Translations under genes and position numbers: made by a program
Assembly: GCF_000271845.1 (NCBI RefSeq)
Contig: NZ_JH719392.1
Span: 533,828-597,827 of the forward strand
Reading direction: 5' to 3'
Origin: Rhizobium leguminosarum bv. trifolii WSM2297
GTDB lineage: Bacteria > Pseudomonadota > Alphaproteobacteria > Rhizobiales > Rhizobiaceae
DNA length: 64,000 bases
Shown: in pieces, positions 24,318 through 34,700 of the stretch
Numbering within the stretch: position 1 is the first letter of the stretch
Layout: the number at the start of each line of letters is the position of its first letter
Notes under the pieces: generated by a model
Seen by the model: only the letters and a program-made list of their open reading frames with translations
Databases searched by the model: none
What the model was told of the DNA's origin: nothing

Positions 24318-26831
24318 CTATAGTTTCGCAAAACGCAGTCTCAGCGCATTCGATATCACCGAGACCGACGAGAGGCTCATCGCCGCCGCCGCGATCATCG
24401 GCGACAGCAGCAAGCCGAAGACGGGATAGAGGATGCCGGCGGCGACCGGAACGCCGAGCGCATTATAGCCGAAGGCGAAGCCGAGGTTCTGGCGGATGTT
24501 GCGCATCGTTGCGTCTGCCAGCCGCCGCGCCCTGACGATGCCGGTGAGATCGCCCTTCACCAGGGTGATGCCGGCGCTTTCCATCGCAACGTCGGCGCCG
24601 GTGCCCATGGCGATGCCCACATCGGCAGCCGCAAGCGCCGGCGCATCGTTGACGCCGTCTCCGGCCATGGCAATAACGGCGCCTTTGGCGCGCAGTTCGT
24701 CGATCAGCGCCTGCTTTGCTTCCGGGAGCATGTCGGCGCGGACCTCGTCGATCCCGAGGCTCTTTGCCACCGCATCCGCCGTGCGCTTGTTATCGCCCGT
24801 CGCCATGATGATCTTCAGCCCGCTGTCATGCAGCGCCTTGATAGCGGCTGATGTCGTCGGCTTGATCCGGTCGGCAACAGCGACGAGGCCGGCAAGCGCG
24901 CCGTCGAAGACCACGAACATCACCGTCTTGCCGTCGCCACGCAGGGCTTCGGTCTTTTCGGCAAGCGCTGCCGGATCGACGCCGAGCTCGGCGAGCATCG
25001 CCGCATTGCCGAGCGCCACCACCGTGCCGTCGGCAAGGCCTTGAACGCCCTTGCCGGTCTTTGCCTCGAAGCCGGTGACCTCGACGAAGGTGACGCCGCG
25101 CCCCTCGGCGCCGGAGACGATCGCTTCGGCCAGCGGATGTTCGGAACCGCGCTCCAGGCTTGCCGCCAGCGACAGCAGCCGGTCTTCCTCGACCCCGCCC
25201 ACGGCGACGATGTCGGTAAGCTTCGGCTTTCCCTCGGTCAGCGTGCCGGTCTTGTCGACGATCAGCGTGTCGACCTTGGAGAAACGCTCCAGCGCTTCGG
25301 CGTCCTTGATCAGCACGCCTTCGTGGGCGCCGCGTCCTGTCGCGATCATGATCGACATCGGCGTCGCCAGACCGAGCGCGCAGGGGCAGGCGATAATCAG
25401 GACGGCGACGGCGGCCAGCAGGGCATTGGCCAGGCTCGGCTCCGGCCCGATCACGGCCCAGACGATGAAGGCAAGGATGGCTGCGACGACGACGGCCGGC
25501 ACGAAGAACGCCGACACCCGGTCGACCGCGCCCTGGATCGGCGCCCGCGAGCGTTGCGCCTTGGCGACCATGTCGACGATGCGCGACAGCACGGTGTCGG
25601 CTCCGACCTTCTCGGCTGACATCACGAGGCTGCCGTTCTTGTTGATCGTGCCGCCGGTCAGTCCGTCGCCTTTCGACTTCTCGACGGGCATAGGCTCGCC
25701 TGTAATCATCGATTCATCGACGGTCGACTGGCCCTCCAGCACAGAGCCATCCACCGGCACCCGTTCGCCCGGGCGCACGCGCAGCCGGTCGCCGGTCTTG
25801 ATCTCCTCCACCTCGACGTCACTCTCATTGCCGTCGGCATCGATGCGCCGCGCCGTCTTCGGCGCGAGGTCGAGCAGAGCGCGGATCGCCGAACCGGTGC
25901 GCTCGCGTGCCTTCAATTCCAGCACCTGGCCGACGAAGACGAGGGCGACGATGACAGCCGCCGCCTCGAAATAGACGGGCACGGCCGCCCCATGGCCGCG
26001 AAAACTCATAGGGAAAATGTCCGGCGCAAGCGTGGCGACGAGGCTGTAGACATAGGCGGTGCCGACGCCGAGACCGATCAGCGTCCACATGTTCGGGCTT
26101 CGGTTGACGAGGGAAGACCAGGCGCGGCGGAAGAAGGGCAGGGCCGCCCAAAGGACCACCGGGCTCGCCAGCAGCAGTTCGATGTAGGTGGCCAGCGGCT
26201 CACCGATCGCCTCCCGGAGCGGCAGGCCAAGCATCGGTCCCATGCTGAGTGCCAGCAGCGGCACCGCAAGGATGGCGCTTACCCAAAGCCGTCTGGTGAA
26301 ATCGACGAGCTCCGGATTCGGACCTTCGTCGGCTGGAGGAATGCCCATCGGCTCGAGCGCCATGCCGCATTTCGGGCAGTCGCCGGGGCGGTCGCTGACC
26401 ACCTCAGGGTGCATCGGGCAGGTATAGAGCGTGCCCTTCGGCGCCGGCTTTGCCGGGGGGCGCTTGCCGTCGCGATAGGCCGAGGGATCGGCTTCGAACT
26501 TCGCCTGGCAGCTTGCGGAGCAGAAATAGAATTTCTCGCCTTCGACTTTCAGGAAATGTTTTGCCGTCGAGCGATCGACGTCCATGCCGCAAACGGGATC
26601 CTTTGCCGTCAGGTAATCCTGCGGCTGAACCGCAAACTTCGTCCGGCAGCCTTCCGAGCAGAAATGATACATGCGGCCCTGATGGTCGAGCGAAGGCTTG
26701 CCGGCCTGCGGATCAACGGTCATGCCGCAGACCGGATCACGGATTATGACGGTGGCAGTCTTTTCCCGGCCATGGCTGCAACAGCTGGCATCGTCGCCAT
26801 GGGCGTGGTCGTGATCGTGTTTGATATTCAT
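24318..26831 (-). CDS. actP: Copper-exporting P1B-type ATPase ActP
   Basis: 837-aa P-type ATPase exporting copper across the inner membrane. A His-rich start (KHDHDHAHG) precedes two YHS-type domains (each with DPVCGM and a later C-X3-C) around residues 33-80 and 80-125, then a heavy-metal-binding CPMHPEV...CPKCGMAL segment near residue 140. The catalytic core has TGEPMPVEK (actuator), the CPC translocation motif in [12 protein letters not shown], the phosphorylation motif DKTGTLT, HP of SEHPLAEAI and [11 protein letters not shown] MerR-type promoter lies just upstream. R. leguminosarum ActP is known for copper and acid tolerance. Confidence 0.95.
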   Translation of the reverse strand: MNIKHDHDHAHGDDASCCSHGREKTATVIIRDPVCGMTVDPQAGKPSLDHQGRMYHFCSEGCRTKFAVQPQDYLTAKDPVCGMDVDRSTAKHFLKVEGEKFYFCSASCQAKFEADPSAYRDGKRPPAKPAPKGTLYTCPMHPEVVSDRPGDCPKCGMALEPMGIPPADEGPNPELVDFTRRLWVSAILAVPLLALSMGPMLGLPLREAIGEPLATYIELLLASPVVLWAALPFFRRAWSSLVNRSPNMWTLIGLGVGTAYVYSLVATLAPDIFPMSFRGHGAAVPVYFEAAAVIVALVFVGQVLELKARERTGSAIRALLDLAPKTARRIDADGNESDVEVEEIKTGDRLRVRPGERVPVDGSVLEGQSTVDESMITGEPMPVEKSKGDGLTGGTINKNGSLVMSAEKVGADTVLSRIVDMVAKAQRSRAPIQGAVDRVSAFFVPAVVVAAILAFIVWAVIGPEPSLANALLAAVAVLIIACPCALGLATPMSIMIATGRGAHEGVLIKDAEALERFSKVDTLIVDKTGTLTEGKPKLTDIVAVGGVEEDRLLSLAASLERGSEHPLAEAIVSGAEGRGVTFVEVTGFEAKTGKGVQGLADGTVVALGNAAMLAELGVDPAALAEKTEALRGDGKTVMFVVFDGALAGLVAVADRIKPTTSAAIKALHDSGLKIIMATGDNKRTADAVAKSLGIDEVRADMLPEAKQALIDELRAKGAVIAMAGDGVNDAPALAAADVGIAMGTGADVAMESAGITLVKGDLTGIVRARRLADATMRNIRQNLGFAFGYNALGVPVAAGILYPVFGLLLSPMIAAAAMSLSSVSVISNALRLRFAKL

Positions 26832-26866
26832 AACTATCTCCGATGCCCTAGGGGCAGTTGGAGAGG

Positions 26867-26897
26867 CTTATCCACCTTCCAGCAACTGGAAGGTCAA
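26867..26897 (-). promoter_or_regulatory. CueR/HmrR-type copper promoter of actP
   Basis: On the minus strand TTGACC (26892-26897) and GATAAG (26867-26872) are 19 bp apart, the overlong spacing of MerR-activated promoters. The spacer holds the perfect dyad ACCTTCCAG-N3-CTGGAAGGT (26874-26894), the classic CueR box. It is 36 bp upstream of the actP ATG. Confidence 0.85.
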
Positions 26898-26952
26898 GCG
26901 CTAATTTTGACCAGGCCAATTTTTCGAAGACCATCGCTGTCTCGGCTGACCC

Positions 26953-29562
26953 TCAGATCGGGCTGATCAACCCGACCGGCTGGCTGCCGAGCAGAGCCGC
27001 GATCGTAATGCTGCCGCCGGGTTCGATCGTCTTTCCGGTCACCAGATCCGCCTTCAGCCCATGGAGAGGGGAGGGGACGGCGATCGCCGTATCCTCCCAG
27101 AATTCCGGGCCGGCAAAGAGCACGCCGGGGTCGAGCCAGCCGAACATCAGCCGGGGTGCGGCGACAATCGAGAAATTATCCTTGTGCACCCGGGCAAACG
27201 CCAACACGTGCTCGCGCCGGCTGCCCGTCACCTTCAGCGGCAGATAGTCGCCCTTGGCAAAGAGGTCCGGTTGCCGCTGACGCAACTGCAAGCCGATTGC
27301 GACGATGCGCTGCTTTAACGCGGCCGCCTGAAGCTTGGCAATGGGGCCGGTTTGACCGAGCCAGGCCGCTAGCCGTTCATGATCGGCGGGCCGGCGGTTG
27401 TCGGGATCGACGAGGCTGAAATCGAAACCCTCGGAGCCCTGGTAGATGTCGGGAATGCCGGGCGCGGTCAGCTTGAGCAGCGTCTGCGACAGGCTGTTGA
27501 GGTAGCCCGCTGCGATGAAAGGCTGCAGCTGCCTTTCGAAATCCTCGAGGAAGGCGTCATTCTCGGGTGAAATCAGCGCCGCCGCATAGGCCGTGACCGC
27601 TTGCTCGTAGGCGGCATCCTGATCGACCCAACCGGTGTGGAGTTTTGCCTCGCGCACCGCCTTGACCGCGTAATCGGTGAAGCGCTCGCGAAGTTCTTGC
27701 GTCTGCCCGCGGTCGAAATCCTCCGGCCAGGCGCCGGCCAGCGCCTGATAGAGCATCCATTCGACATTCGGCTCCGGTGCCGGGCCGTCCGGCAGATCTT
27801 TCAGCCATGGCCGGTTCATCTCACGCCAGCGCGCCACCGCCTGCACGAAAACATCGGCGCCCTCGGTTAAAGCATACAGCCTGGCGCGCGCATCTTCGCC
27901 GCGTTTGGTATCGTGGGTGGCGCTTGCCGACAGCCCATGCGGCTGCAGCCGCGCCCGCTCGGCCATGCGGCGATGAAATCCCTCCGGGCCATCAGGCCCC
28001 TTGCCGGGTTCGCCGCCGACTTCGTTTGCAGCAAGCAGCCGGTTGTAACGGTAGAACAGCGTATCTTCCGTCGCCTTCGCCATCACGGGCCCGCTCAATT
28101 GCTGGAAGCGGATCCGGAACTCATGGGCAGCATCACCGTCGACCTTGCCTTCGAGAAGCTTCAGCACATGGTCGAGCGCGCGCCGATCATCAAGCTGCGC
28201 CATGACTTGCGATGCGGTGGCGGCAAGCACGGCTGAATCCTGCCAGGCGAGCGGACCGCCGTCGCCATACGTGCGGTAGACCGGAAAGGCGATCAGCAGT
28301 TCGCTGATGGCGGCGGCGATCTCGTCTTTGTTTATATCGGGAAAGATGCCGGCCGCGATTGCTGCCAGCCTGCCGGCCTCGCCGGCGAAATTGCGCTCGA
28401 CCATCAGCCGCTTGGCAAGCCGCCGGCCTTCCTCCAGATTGCCGGTCTCGCCTGCGAGGCTGCGATAGGCATCGTCCAATCTGCGCAGGCCGCCGCCGTC
28501 GATGAACAGTTCGCTCAGCGCCGCAATGAACTCATATCCGGTCGTGCCCGAGACCGGCCAGTTCTCCGGCAGCACCTCGGCGGGCCCTAGGATCTTTTCG
28601 ACGACCATATAGGTGTCCGGCCCGACCGCCTCCCTCAGCCTGTCGAGATAAGCCTTGGGTTCGGCCAGCCCGTCGACATGGTCGATGCGCAGGCCCTGCA
28701 CCTTGCCATGGCGCACCAGCTCGATCGTCAGCCGGTGCATGTCCTCGAACACCGGGGGATCTTCGACGCGGGTGCCGACCAGCCCGGTCACCTCGAAAAA
28801 ACGGCGATAGCTCAGATGCCGTGCCGCTTCTTTCCAATGGGTCAGCCGCCAATGCTGTGCCTCGTGCAGGCTTTTGACGAAATCGCGGTCGGACGAGACA
28901 TCTTCGAGCTTTTGCCGGAGGAGTGCCCGATCGCCGCCTTCGAAGAGAATGTCGCGCATGGCGCGGGCGAAGTCCTCGCCGGAGCTTATGGCTGCAGCCT
29001 CCGCCATTCTCGTCGCCACCGGATCGTCGAGCCGGTTTGCGATCGCGCCGTAACTGCTGGGGTTCAGGGGCAGCAGCGTTTCGAAATAACCAAGCGCGAA
29101 ATTGCCATGCGTTTCGTCGAGCACGACCCGCAGCTCCCCGGCGTCGAGCGCCGCTTCAAAATCCTGGCCGAGCTGCGGCAGGGTCAGCGGCTCGCTCCAG
29201 TCGATGTCGAAGTGGCCGGCATAGGCGCTTTGCCGGCCGATTGCCAGCACGTCGCGCCACCAGCCGTTTTCCGGCGAGGCGGCCATATGGTTCGGAACGA
29301 TGTCGAGGATGAGGCCCATGCCCGCTGCGGCGAGGCTTTCCGTCAGCCGCTCGAACCCCGCCCGGCCGCCGAGCGCCGGGTCGATTTCGTTGGCGTCGGT
29401 GACGTCATAGCCGTGGGTCGAGCCGCTGACGGCGGTGAAGATCGGCGAGGCGTAGAGGTGGCTGATGCCAAGCGTCTTGAGATAGGGAATGAGGCCGCAG
29501 GCACGATCGAACGTCATGCCGTTGCGGAATTGGATCCGGTAGGTCGCTGTCGGAAGTGTCAT
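26953..29562 (-). CDS. treY: Maltooligosyl trehalose synthase TreY
   Basis: GH13 enzyme converting the reducing end of maltodextrins into a trehalosyl unit; TreZ then releases trehalose. The N-terminus TATYRIQFRNGMTFDRACGLIPYLKTLGISHLYASPIFTAVSGSTHGYDVTDANEIDPALGG and LILDIVPNHMAAS are family signatures. The nucleophile region GLRIDHVDGLAEPKAYL and DTKRGEDARARL (near residue 590) follow. I prefer the ATG at 29562 (869 aa, MTLPTATYRIQF); an ATG at 29592 adds ten residues. No treZ is in the window. Trehalose synthesis fits osmotic and desiccation stress. Confidence 0.92.
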   Translation of the reverse strand: MTLPTATYRIQFRNGMTFDRACGLIPYLKTLGISHLYASPIFTAVSGSTHGYDVTDANEIDPALGGRAGFERLTESLAAAGMGLILDIVPNHMAASPENGWWRDVLAIGRQSAYAGHFDIDWSEPLTLPQLGQDFEAALDAGELRVVLDETHGNFALGYFETLLPLNPSSYGAIANRLDDPVATRMAEAAAISSGEDFARAMRDILFEGGDRALLRQKLEDVSSDRDFVKSLHEAQHWRLTHWKEAARHLSYRRFFEVTGLVGTRVEDPPVFEDMHRLTIELVRHGKVQGLRIDHVDGLAEPKAYLDRLREAVGPDTYMVVEKILGPAEVLPENWPVSGTTGYEFIAALSELFIDGGGLRRLDDAYRSLAGETGNLEEGRRLAKRLMVERNFAGEAGRLAAIAAGIFPDINKDEIAAAISELLIAFPVYRTYGDGGPLAWQDSAVLAATASQVMAQLDDRRALDHVLKLLEGKVDGDAAHEFRIRFQQLSGPVMAKATEDTLFYRYNRLLAANEVGGEPGKGPDGPEGFHRRMAERARLQPHGLSASATHDTKRGEDARARLYALTEGADVFVQAVARWREMNRPWLKDLPDGPAPEPNVEWMLYQALAGAWPEDFDRGQTQELRERFTDYAVKAVREAKLHTGWVDQDAAYEQAVTAYAAALISPENDAFLEDFERQLQPFIAAGYLNSLSQTLLKLTAPGIPDIYQGSEGFDFSLVDPDNRRPADHERLAAWLGQTGPIAKLQAAALKQRIVAIGLQLRQRQPDLFAKGDYLPLKVTGSRREHVLAFARVHKDNFSIVAAPRLMFGWLDPGVLFAGPEFWEDTAIAVPSPLHGLKADLVTGKTIEPGGSITIAALLGSQPVGLISPI

Positions 29563-29622
29563 GAGGCCGTCTGACGTTGGAGGGAGACCCATTCCAACGG
29601 TTGTGGCCGGGTTTTGGTTCCC

Positions 29623-31704
29623 TCAGTCGATGAAAACGCCCACGCTTGCGGCGCGTCCGGCTGAATCGATGACCGTCAGTTTCGAGTAGCCGCCGCCGTC
29701 CGGCAGCCATTGCTGGGTGCGGCGGCGGGAGAGGTCGGGCAGCGGCTTGCCGTTGGCAAGCCAGCGGAAGGGGGCGCGGCCGCCCTGCAGCTTCAGCATC
29801 AGTGGCGACAGGTCGCCTGCTCCGGCGCCGAGATCGATATGGGCGCCTTCGGGCGGATAGACGATCTGTGGCGCGGCCTCGCGGCCGGAGGCGACGAGCA
29901 GGCCGCTGGCATTCAGCGCAAAACGCCGCTGGCTGATCGGCAGCTCGGATTGGGCGATGCGCACGGCCCCGGCGGGCGGGCGGGGCAGGGGGGTGGTGGC
30001 GATGCCGGATTTGGCGAAACCCTCGAACAGGATCGGTGCGGCGGTGCCGTAGCCGGTCAAACCCGGCACGGCGCTGTTATCGGGCCGTCCGACCCAGACG
30101 CCGAGCACGTATCGCCCGTCATAGCCGACCGACCAGGCGTCGCGATAGCCGTAGCTCGTGCCGGTCTTGTAGGCGATGCCGCGCTGCGGCGCGCCGGCGG
30201 GGGGAATGACGCCGGAGAGAATATCGGCGACGTTCCAGACCGCCACCGGCTCCAGCAGGGCTTCGCCGTCGAGCTTGCCCGGTTGACCGGTAATGCCGTC
30301 GCCGAGCCTTGCCGGCTGGCCGCGATTGGCAAGCGCCGTATAGAGCTGCACCAGATCCTTGAGCGTGATGCCGATGCCGCCAAGACCGATCGCCAGTCCC
30401 GGCGTCTCGTTCGGCGGCAGCACCGGCCGCACCTCGGCGCGGCGGAAGCGCACCAGCAGCCGCGACGGACCGACGGCGTCGAGCAGCTTGACGGCCGGCA
30501 CGTTCAAGGAGAGTTGCAAGGCCTCGCGCACAGTGACGTCGCCCTGATAGCTCATATCGAAATTGCGCGGCCGGTAGCCGAAGAAATCGGCCGGCCGGTC
30601 TTCGATGATCGTCTCCTGGGAGACGAGGCCCTGCTCGAAGGCGAGCCCGTAGATGAAGGGCTTCAGCGTCGAGCCCGGCGAGCGGTTGACGCGCGTCATG
30701 TCGATCCAGCCGGAGCGGCTGGCGTCGAAGTAATCGGCCGAGCCGACCTCGCCGACGATCGCGCCGGTTTGCGCATCCGCCATCACCATGGCGAGCGAAA
30801 GCTTCGGCCCAAGTTTCATCGCCGCCGCCCGCGCCACCGATTCCAGCCCCTGCTGCACCTGCTTCTTCAAGGTAGTCTGGTGCTTGAGGACAGTCGGTTC
30901 CTCACGCAGAGCCGCTTCGGCGACATGGGCGGCGAGCGCCGGCAACTGCAGGCGCCGCGGCGGGATCGCGACAGCCTCGGCCCGCTCCGCCTCGCCGTCG
31001 CCGACGGCCTCAGCCACGGCGACACGCTCGAGCACGCGTTTACGTGCCTCTTGCGCCGCCTTCAGATTGCGGTCCGGCCGTCGCCGTTCCGGCAATTGCG
31101 GCAGGGCGACGAGCAGGGCGGCTTCGGCGACCGTCAGGCGCCGCGGCTCCTTGCCGAAATAGGCAAGGCTTGCGGCGCGCACGCCTTCGAGATTGCCGCC
31201 ATAGGGCGCATGGGTGAGATAGAGATCGAGGATCTCCTCTTTCGACAACCGCCGCTCGATCTGCACGGCGCGTGCGAGCTGCAGCAGTTTTGCCGAAAGC
31301 GAGCGCCCGGCGCGGGGCTCGATAAGCCGCGCCACCTGCATCGACAGCGTCGAGGCGCCGGAGACGATGCGGCCGTTCCTGATGAATTGCGTGGCTGCCC
31401 GCCCGAGCGCCCAGGCGTCGACACCGCTGTGATCGTAGAAACGCTGGTCCTCATAGGCAACAAGCATGCGCAGGAATTGCGGATCGACGTCGGCGACCGT
31501 CGTCTTCAGTCGCCAGCGTCCTTCCGATGTCGCAAAGGCGCGCAGCAATTGGCCGTCGGCATCGAGTACCTCGGCGGAGACGAGGTCCGCTTTTTCAAGC
31601 GGCGGCGGAAAGGCCTTGTCGGCGGCGTCGAGCGCAAAGAGGGCCGCGCCGGCAAGAACGATGCCGGCGGCGGACCCAATCGCAAACTTGTGCCACAGCC
31701 TCAT
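29623..31704 (-). CDS. pbpC: Penicillin-binding protein 1C PbpC
   Basis: 693-aa bifunctional class A PBP-like protein anchored by an N-terminal membrane segment (FAIGSAAGIVLAGAALFAL). The GT51 glycosyltransferase domain shows EDQRFYDHSGVDAWALGRA and GASTLSMQVARLIEPRAGRS. The transpeptidase domain has SPGSTLKPFIYGLAFEQG (active-site serine near 340), SLN and YKTGTSYGYRDAWSVGYDGRYVLGVWVGRPD. A C-terminal BiPBP_C-like domain closes the protein. It overlaps the preceding macroglobulin gene by one base; the pairing is conserved in many proteobacteria and suggests a joint role in envelope defence. Confidence 0.95.
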   Translation of the reverse strand: MRLWHKFAIGSAAGIVLAGAALFALDAADKAFPPPLEKADLVSAEVLDADGQLLRAFATSEGRWRLKTTVADVDPQFLRMLVAYEDQRFYDHSGVDAWALGRAATQFIRNGRIVSGASTLSMQVARLIEPRAGRSLSAKLLQLARAVQIERRLSKEEILDLYLTHAPYGGNLEGVRAASLAYFGKEPRRLTVAEAALLVALPQLPERRRPDRNLKAAQEARKRVLERVAVAEAVGDGEAERAEAVAIPPRRLQLPALAAHVAEAALREEPTVLKHQTTLKKQVQQGLESVARAAAMKLGPKLSLAMVMADAQTGAIVGEVGSADYFDASRSGWIDMTRVNRSPGSTLKPFIYGLAFEQGLVSQETIIEDRPADFFGYRPRNFDMSYQGDVTVREALQLSLNVPAVKLLDAVGPSRLLVRFRRAEVRPVLPPNETPGLAIGLGGIGITLKDLVQLYTALANRGQPARLGDGITGQPGKLDGEALLEPVAVWNVADILSGVIPPAGAPQRGIAYKTGTSYGYRDAWSVGYDGRYVLGVWVGRPDNSAVPGLTGYGTAAPILFEGFAKSGIATTPLPRPPAGAVRIAQSELPISQRRFALNASGLLVASGREAAPQIVYPPEGAHIDLGAGAGDLSPLMLKLQGGRAPFRWLANGKPLPDLSRRRTQQWLPDGGGYSKLTVIDSAGRAASVGVFID

Positions 31705-34700
31705 TATTGCGCTGTCACGACCTCCATCTTGCCGGTCGCCGTGCGGGCCGAAAGCTCCGGCCGGTACATGTCCTCGACGGTTGCGGCCGGATGGTCGTAG
31801 GTGCCTGGGGTGACGGCGCGCACGACATAGGCGACGTTGAATTCGCGTTCGTCGCCCTGAGCGCGGTTGAAGGCGGCGACGAAGCGGTCGTAGCGGAATT
31901 CGGTATGGGCCGCTGATATTTCGCCGATCCAGTCGAAATTCGTCATCTGGGCGCTGTCGACCAGGTTCGGATTGTCGATCTCGAAACCGGCCGGCAGAAG
32001 GTCGGTGATGACGATGCGCGACGGCCAGTCGTTGGTTTCGCGCACATGGATGACGACGACGTAACGCTCGTTCTGCTTGGCTTCGCTGACATTCGCCTCT
32101 TCGCCGTCGAGCGTGTAATAGCTGCGCTCGATGAGGAAACCGTCGCCGCCGGCCGGCAGCGGCACGGCCGGGGCGGCAACGGTGGTGACAATGGCCGAGA
32201 CCTCGTCACTCGTCTGGTTGGTCAGTGTCAGCGGATGGTCGGCGAGGGCATCGCCGGTCATGCGGGCCATATAGGCGCCGGTATGGGCGGCGCCGTTGAC
32301 ATCGATTTTCAGGTCGTCATCGCCGCCCTGGATGGCGCGCGCGGCAAGCAGCATCCAGGTTTCTTCCTGGGTGCTCTTGTATTTGCTGCGTCCCCATTCC
32401 TTGGCGACGGCCTTGGAGAGCTCCGGAATGACCGGCGGTACCGGCCGGCTTTCGGCGGCAAGCGCCAGGATCGCAGCACCATCGCGCAGGATCGTGCCGT
32501 AATCGGTGCGCGACAGGTTCACCCGCGACACCATCGATTGCTGCGACATCTGCAGCGCGTCGAGGAAGATGTTCTTCGAACGCTGGGCATCGCCGTAGAG
32601 CGCCAATGCGGCGGCGATATGCGCCTTGGCGAGCGGCGTCGGGAAGTCGTTGATCATCGTATCGGCATAATAACGCAGATCACTGATCGCCGCCTTCTTG
32701 TTGCGGGCAAGCACATAGACGGCATAGGCGATCTGGTCGCCCTGGCCCTTGATGTCGGTGGTGTAGGAGAGCGTGTTCTGCAGGTTTTCGAGCGCCTGCA
32801 CGAAGGCCCTTTCCGGCACGTCGTATTTCATTTCGCGGGCCCGCGTCAGGAAATCGGTGACGTAGGAATCGAGCCAGACGTCGCCCGAATCCGGTCCCCA
32901 GAGACCGAAGCTGCCGGCCGAGGCCTGGTAGGAGAGCACGCGGTAGATCGCATCCTGCACACGCTTGTGCACGTCGTCGTCATTTTCGATGCCGGCCTGC
33001 TTCGCCACTTCGGCGAGGTAGAGCAGCGGCAGCGCCCGGCTGGTGGTCTGCTCGGCGCAGCCGAAGGGATAGCGGTCGAGCGTCATCAGCAGTGCCGGAA
33101 TGTCGAAAGCGGCCGAACGGGTGACGTTGACGCTGATCGAAGCGCCGGGCAGCACGCTGTCGGCAAGCAGATTCTTGTCGACGGTGAGCTTGGCCCCGGG
33201 CTTCAGGGCCAGCACCCTGCGTTCGGTGATCGGCAGGGATGACGGGCGCACCGGCACGTCGACGGTCTGGTCGAGCGACAGGCCGGAGGCGTCGGAGAGA
33301 TTGATCGAGACGCTGCCGGCGCCCGGCTGCTTGCCGATCAGCGACAGCGTCAGTTCGGATTTGGCGCCTGCTTCGAGGCGGATCGTCTGCGCGGCGGAGG
33401 CTGCTTCAATGCCGACGGCGTCGTTGCCGGTCAGCTGCAGCTTGTAGTCGCCGGCCGGCGCATCGGTGTTGGCGATGTCGAGGCGCAGATTGGCCTTGTC
33501 GCCGGGGGCCATGAATTTCGGCAGGCTGGCGGTGACCACGACGGGATCGCGGATGATGACATCCTTGACGCCGTGGCCGACACCTGATTTCGACCATGCC
33601 ACCGCCATGACGCGGGCCGTGCCGTTGAATTGCGGAATGTCGAAGGAAACATGCGCCTTGCCCTCGGCGTCGAGCTTCACCGGGCCGGAGAAGTAAGCGA
33701 CGAGCTTCTGCGTCGGCGGGCTTGCCTGCAGCGCCACCGCGCCGCCGTCGCCGCCGGTGCGGAGCTTGCCGGTCGCACCCAGCGAGCCGTCGATCAGCCG
33801 GCCATAGAGGTCGCGGATTTCAAGGCCGAGCTGGCGCTGGCCGAAATACCAGTCCTCGGGGTTCGGCGGTTCGTAGCGCGTCAGGTTGAGAATGCCGACG
33901 TCGACGGCGGCAACCGTGACATATGCATCTTCATTGGCGCCGGCGCCCGCCACCTGCAGGTTAATATCAAGCGGTCCGCGCGGCAGCATCTTTTCCGGCG
34001 TGTCGAGCTTGACCTGCAATGCGCGCTGTTCGGGATCGACCTTCAGCCACTTGATGCCGATCGAGCGCATTGGCATATGGCTGTCCTGGGCATCGCCGGG
34101 GCGGAAGAGGGTGGCGGTGACATAGGCGCCGGCGCCCCAGTCCGCGGTGACGGGGATGTCGACCTCGCCGCCGGTCTCGCCCATCGTCGCATTCTGAACG
34201 GCGACCAGCTTTTCTGTCCCGGCCGTCACCATCAATTCGCCGCCGTAGCGCGAGGTGACTTTCAGCTTGGCCGTGTCGCCAATCTTGTAGCTGTCCTTGT
34301 CGAGGGCGATTTCCAGCCCGTCGGGTGTTTCGGTGGAGGTCGAGGTGACGAACCAGCCGGCGTCGAATTCGACGCTCGAGGTCGGGCCGTCGGCATCCGA
34401 GCTTTCCACTTCGAGGCGATAGCGGCCCCATTTCACCGGCACGGAGATCTTGCCGCCATCCATCGTCGCATCGACGCTGCCGTTGGCAACCTGCTCGGCG
34501 GTATAGACCGGCTCATATTTCCACGCGGTTCCCTCGCGATACCATTGGTACTCGCGGTTGAGGCTGTAGAATTTCCAGCGCAGGCCCTTGCTCTCCTGCT
34601 TCTGTCCGTTGGCGTCGACACCGATCACCGTGAAGTTGGCGATGGAGTTTTCGGGCAGCTCGTCGGAAAATTCCGGCTTGATGCCGATCGAAGCGCGATC

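Noticed and set aside
29710..31800. 696-codon open frame antisense to pbpC
   Set aside because: Shadow of pbpC with no domain; pbpC motifs are unambiguous.
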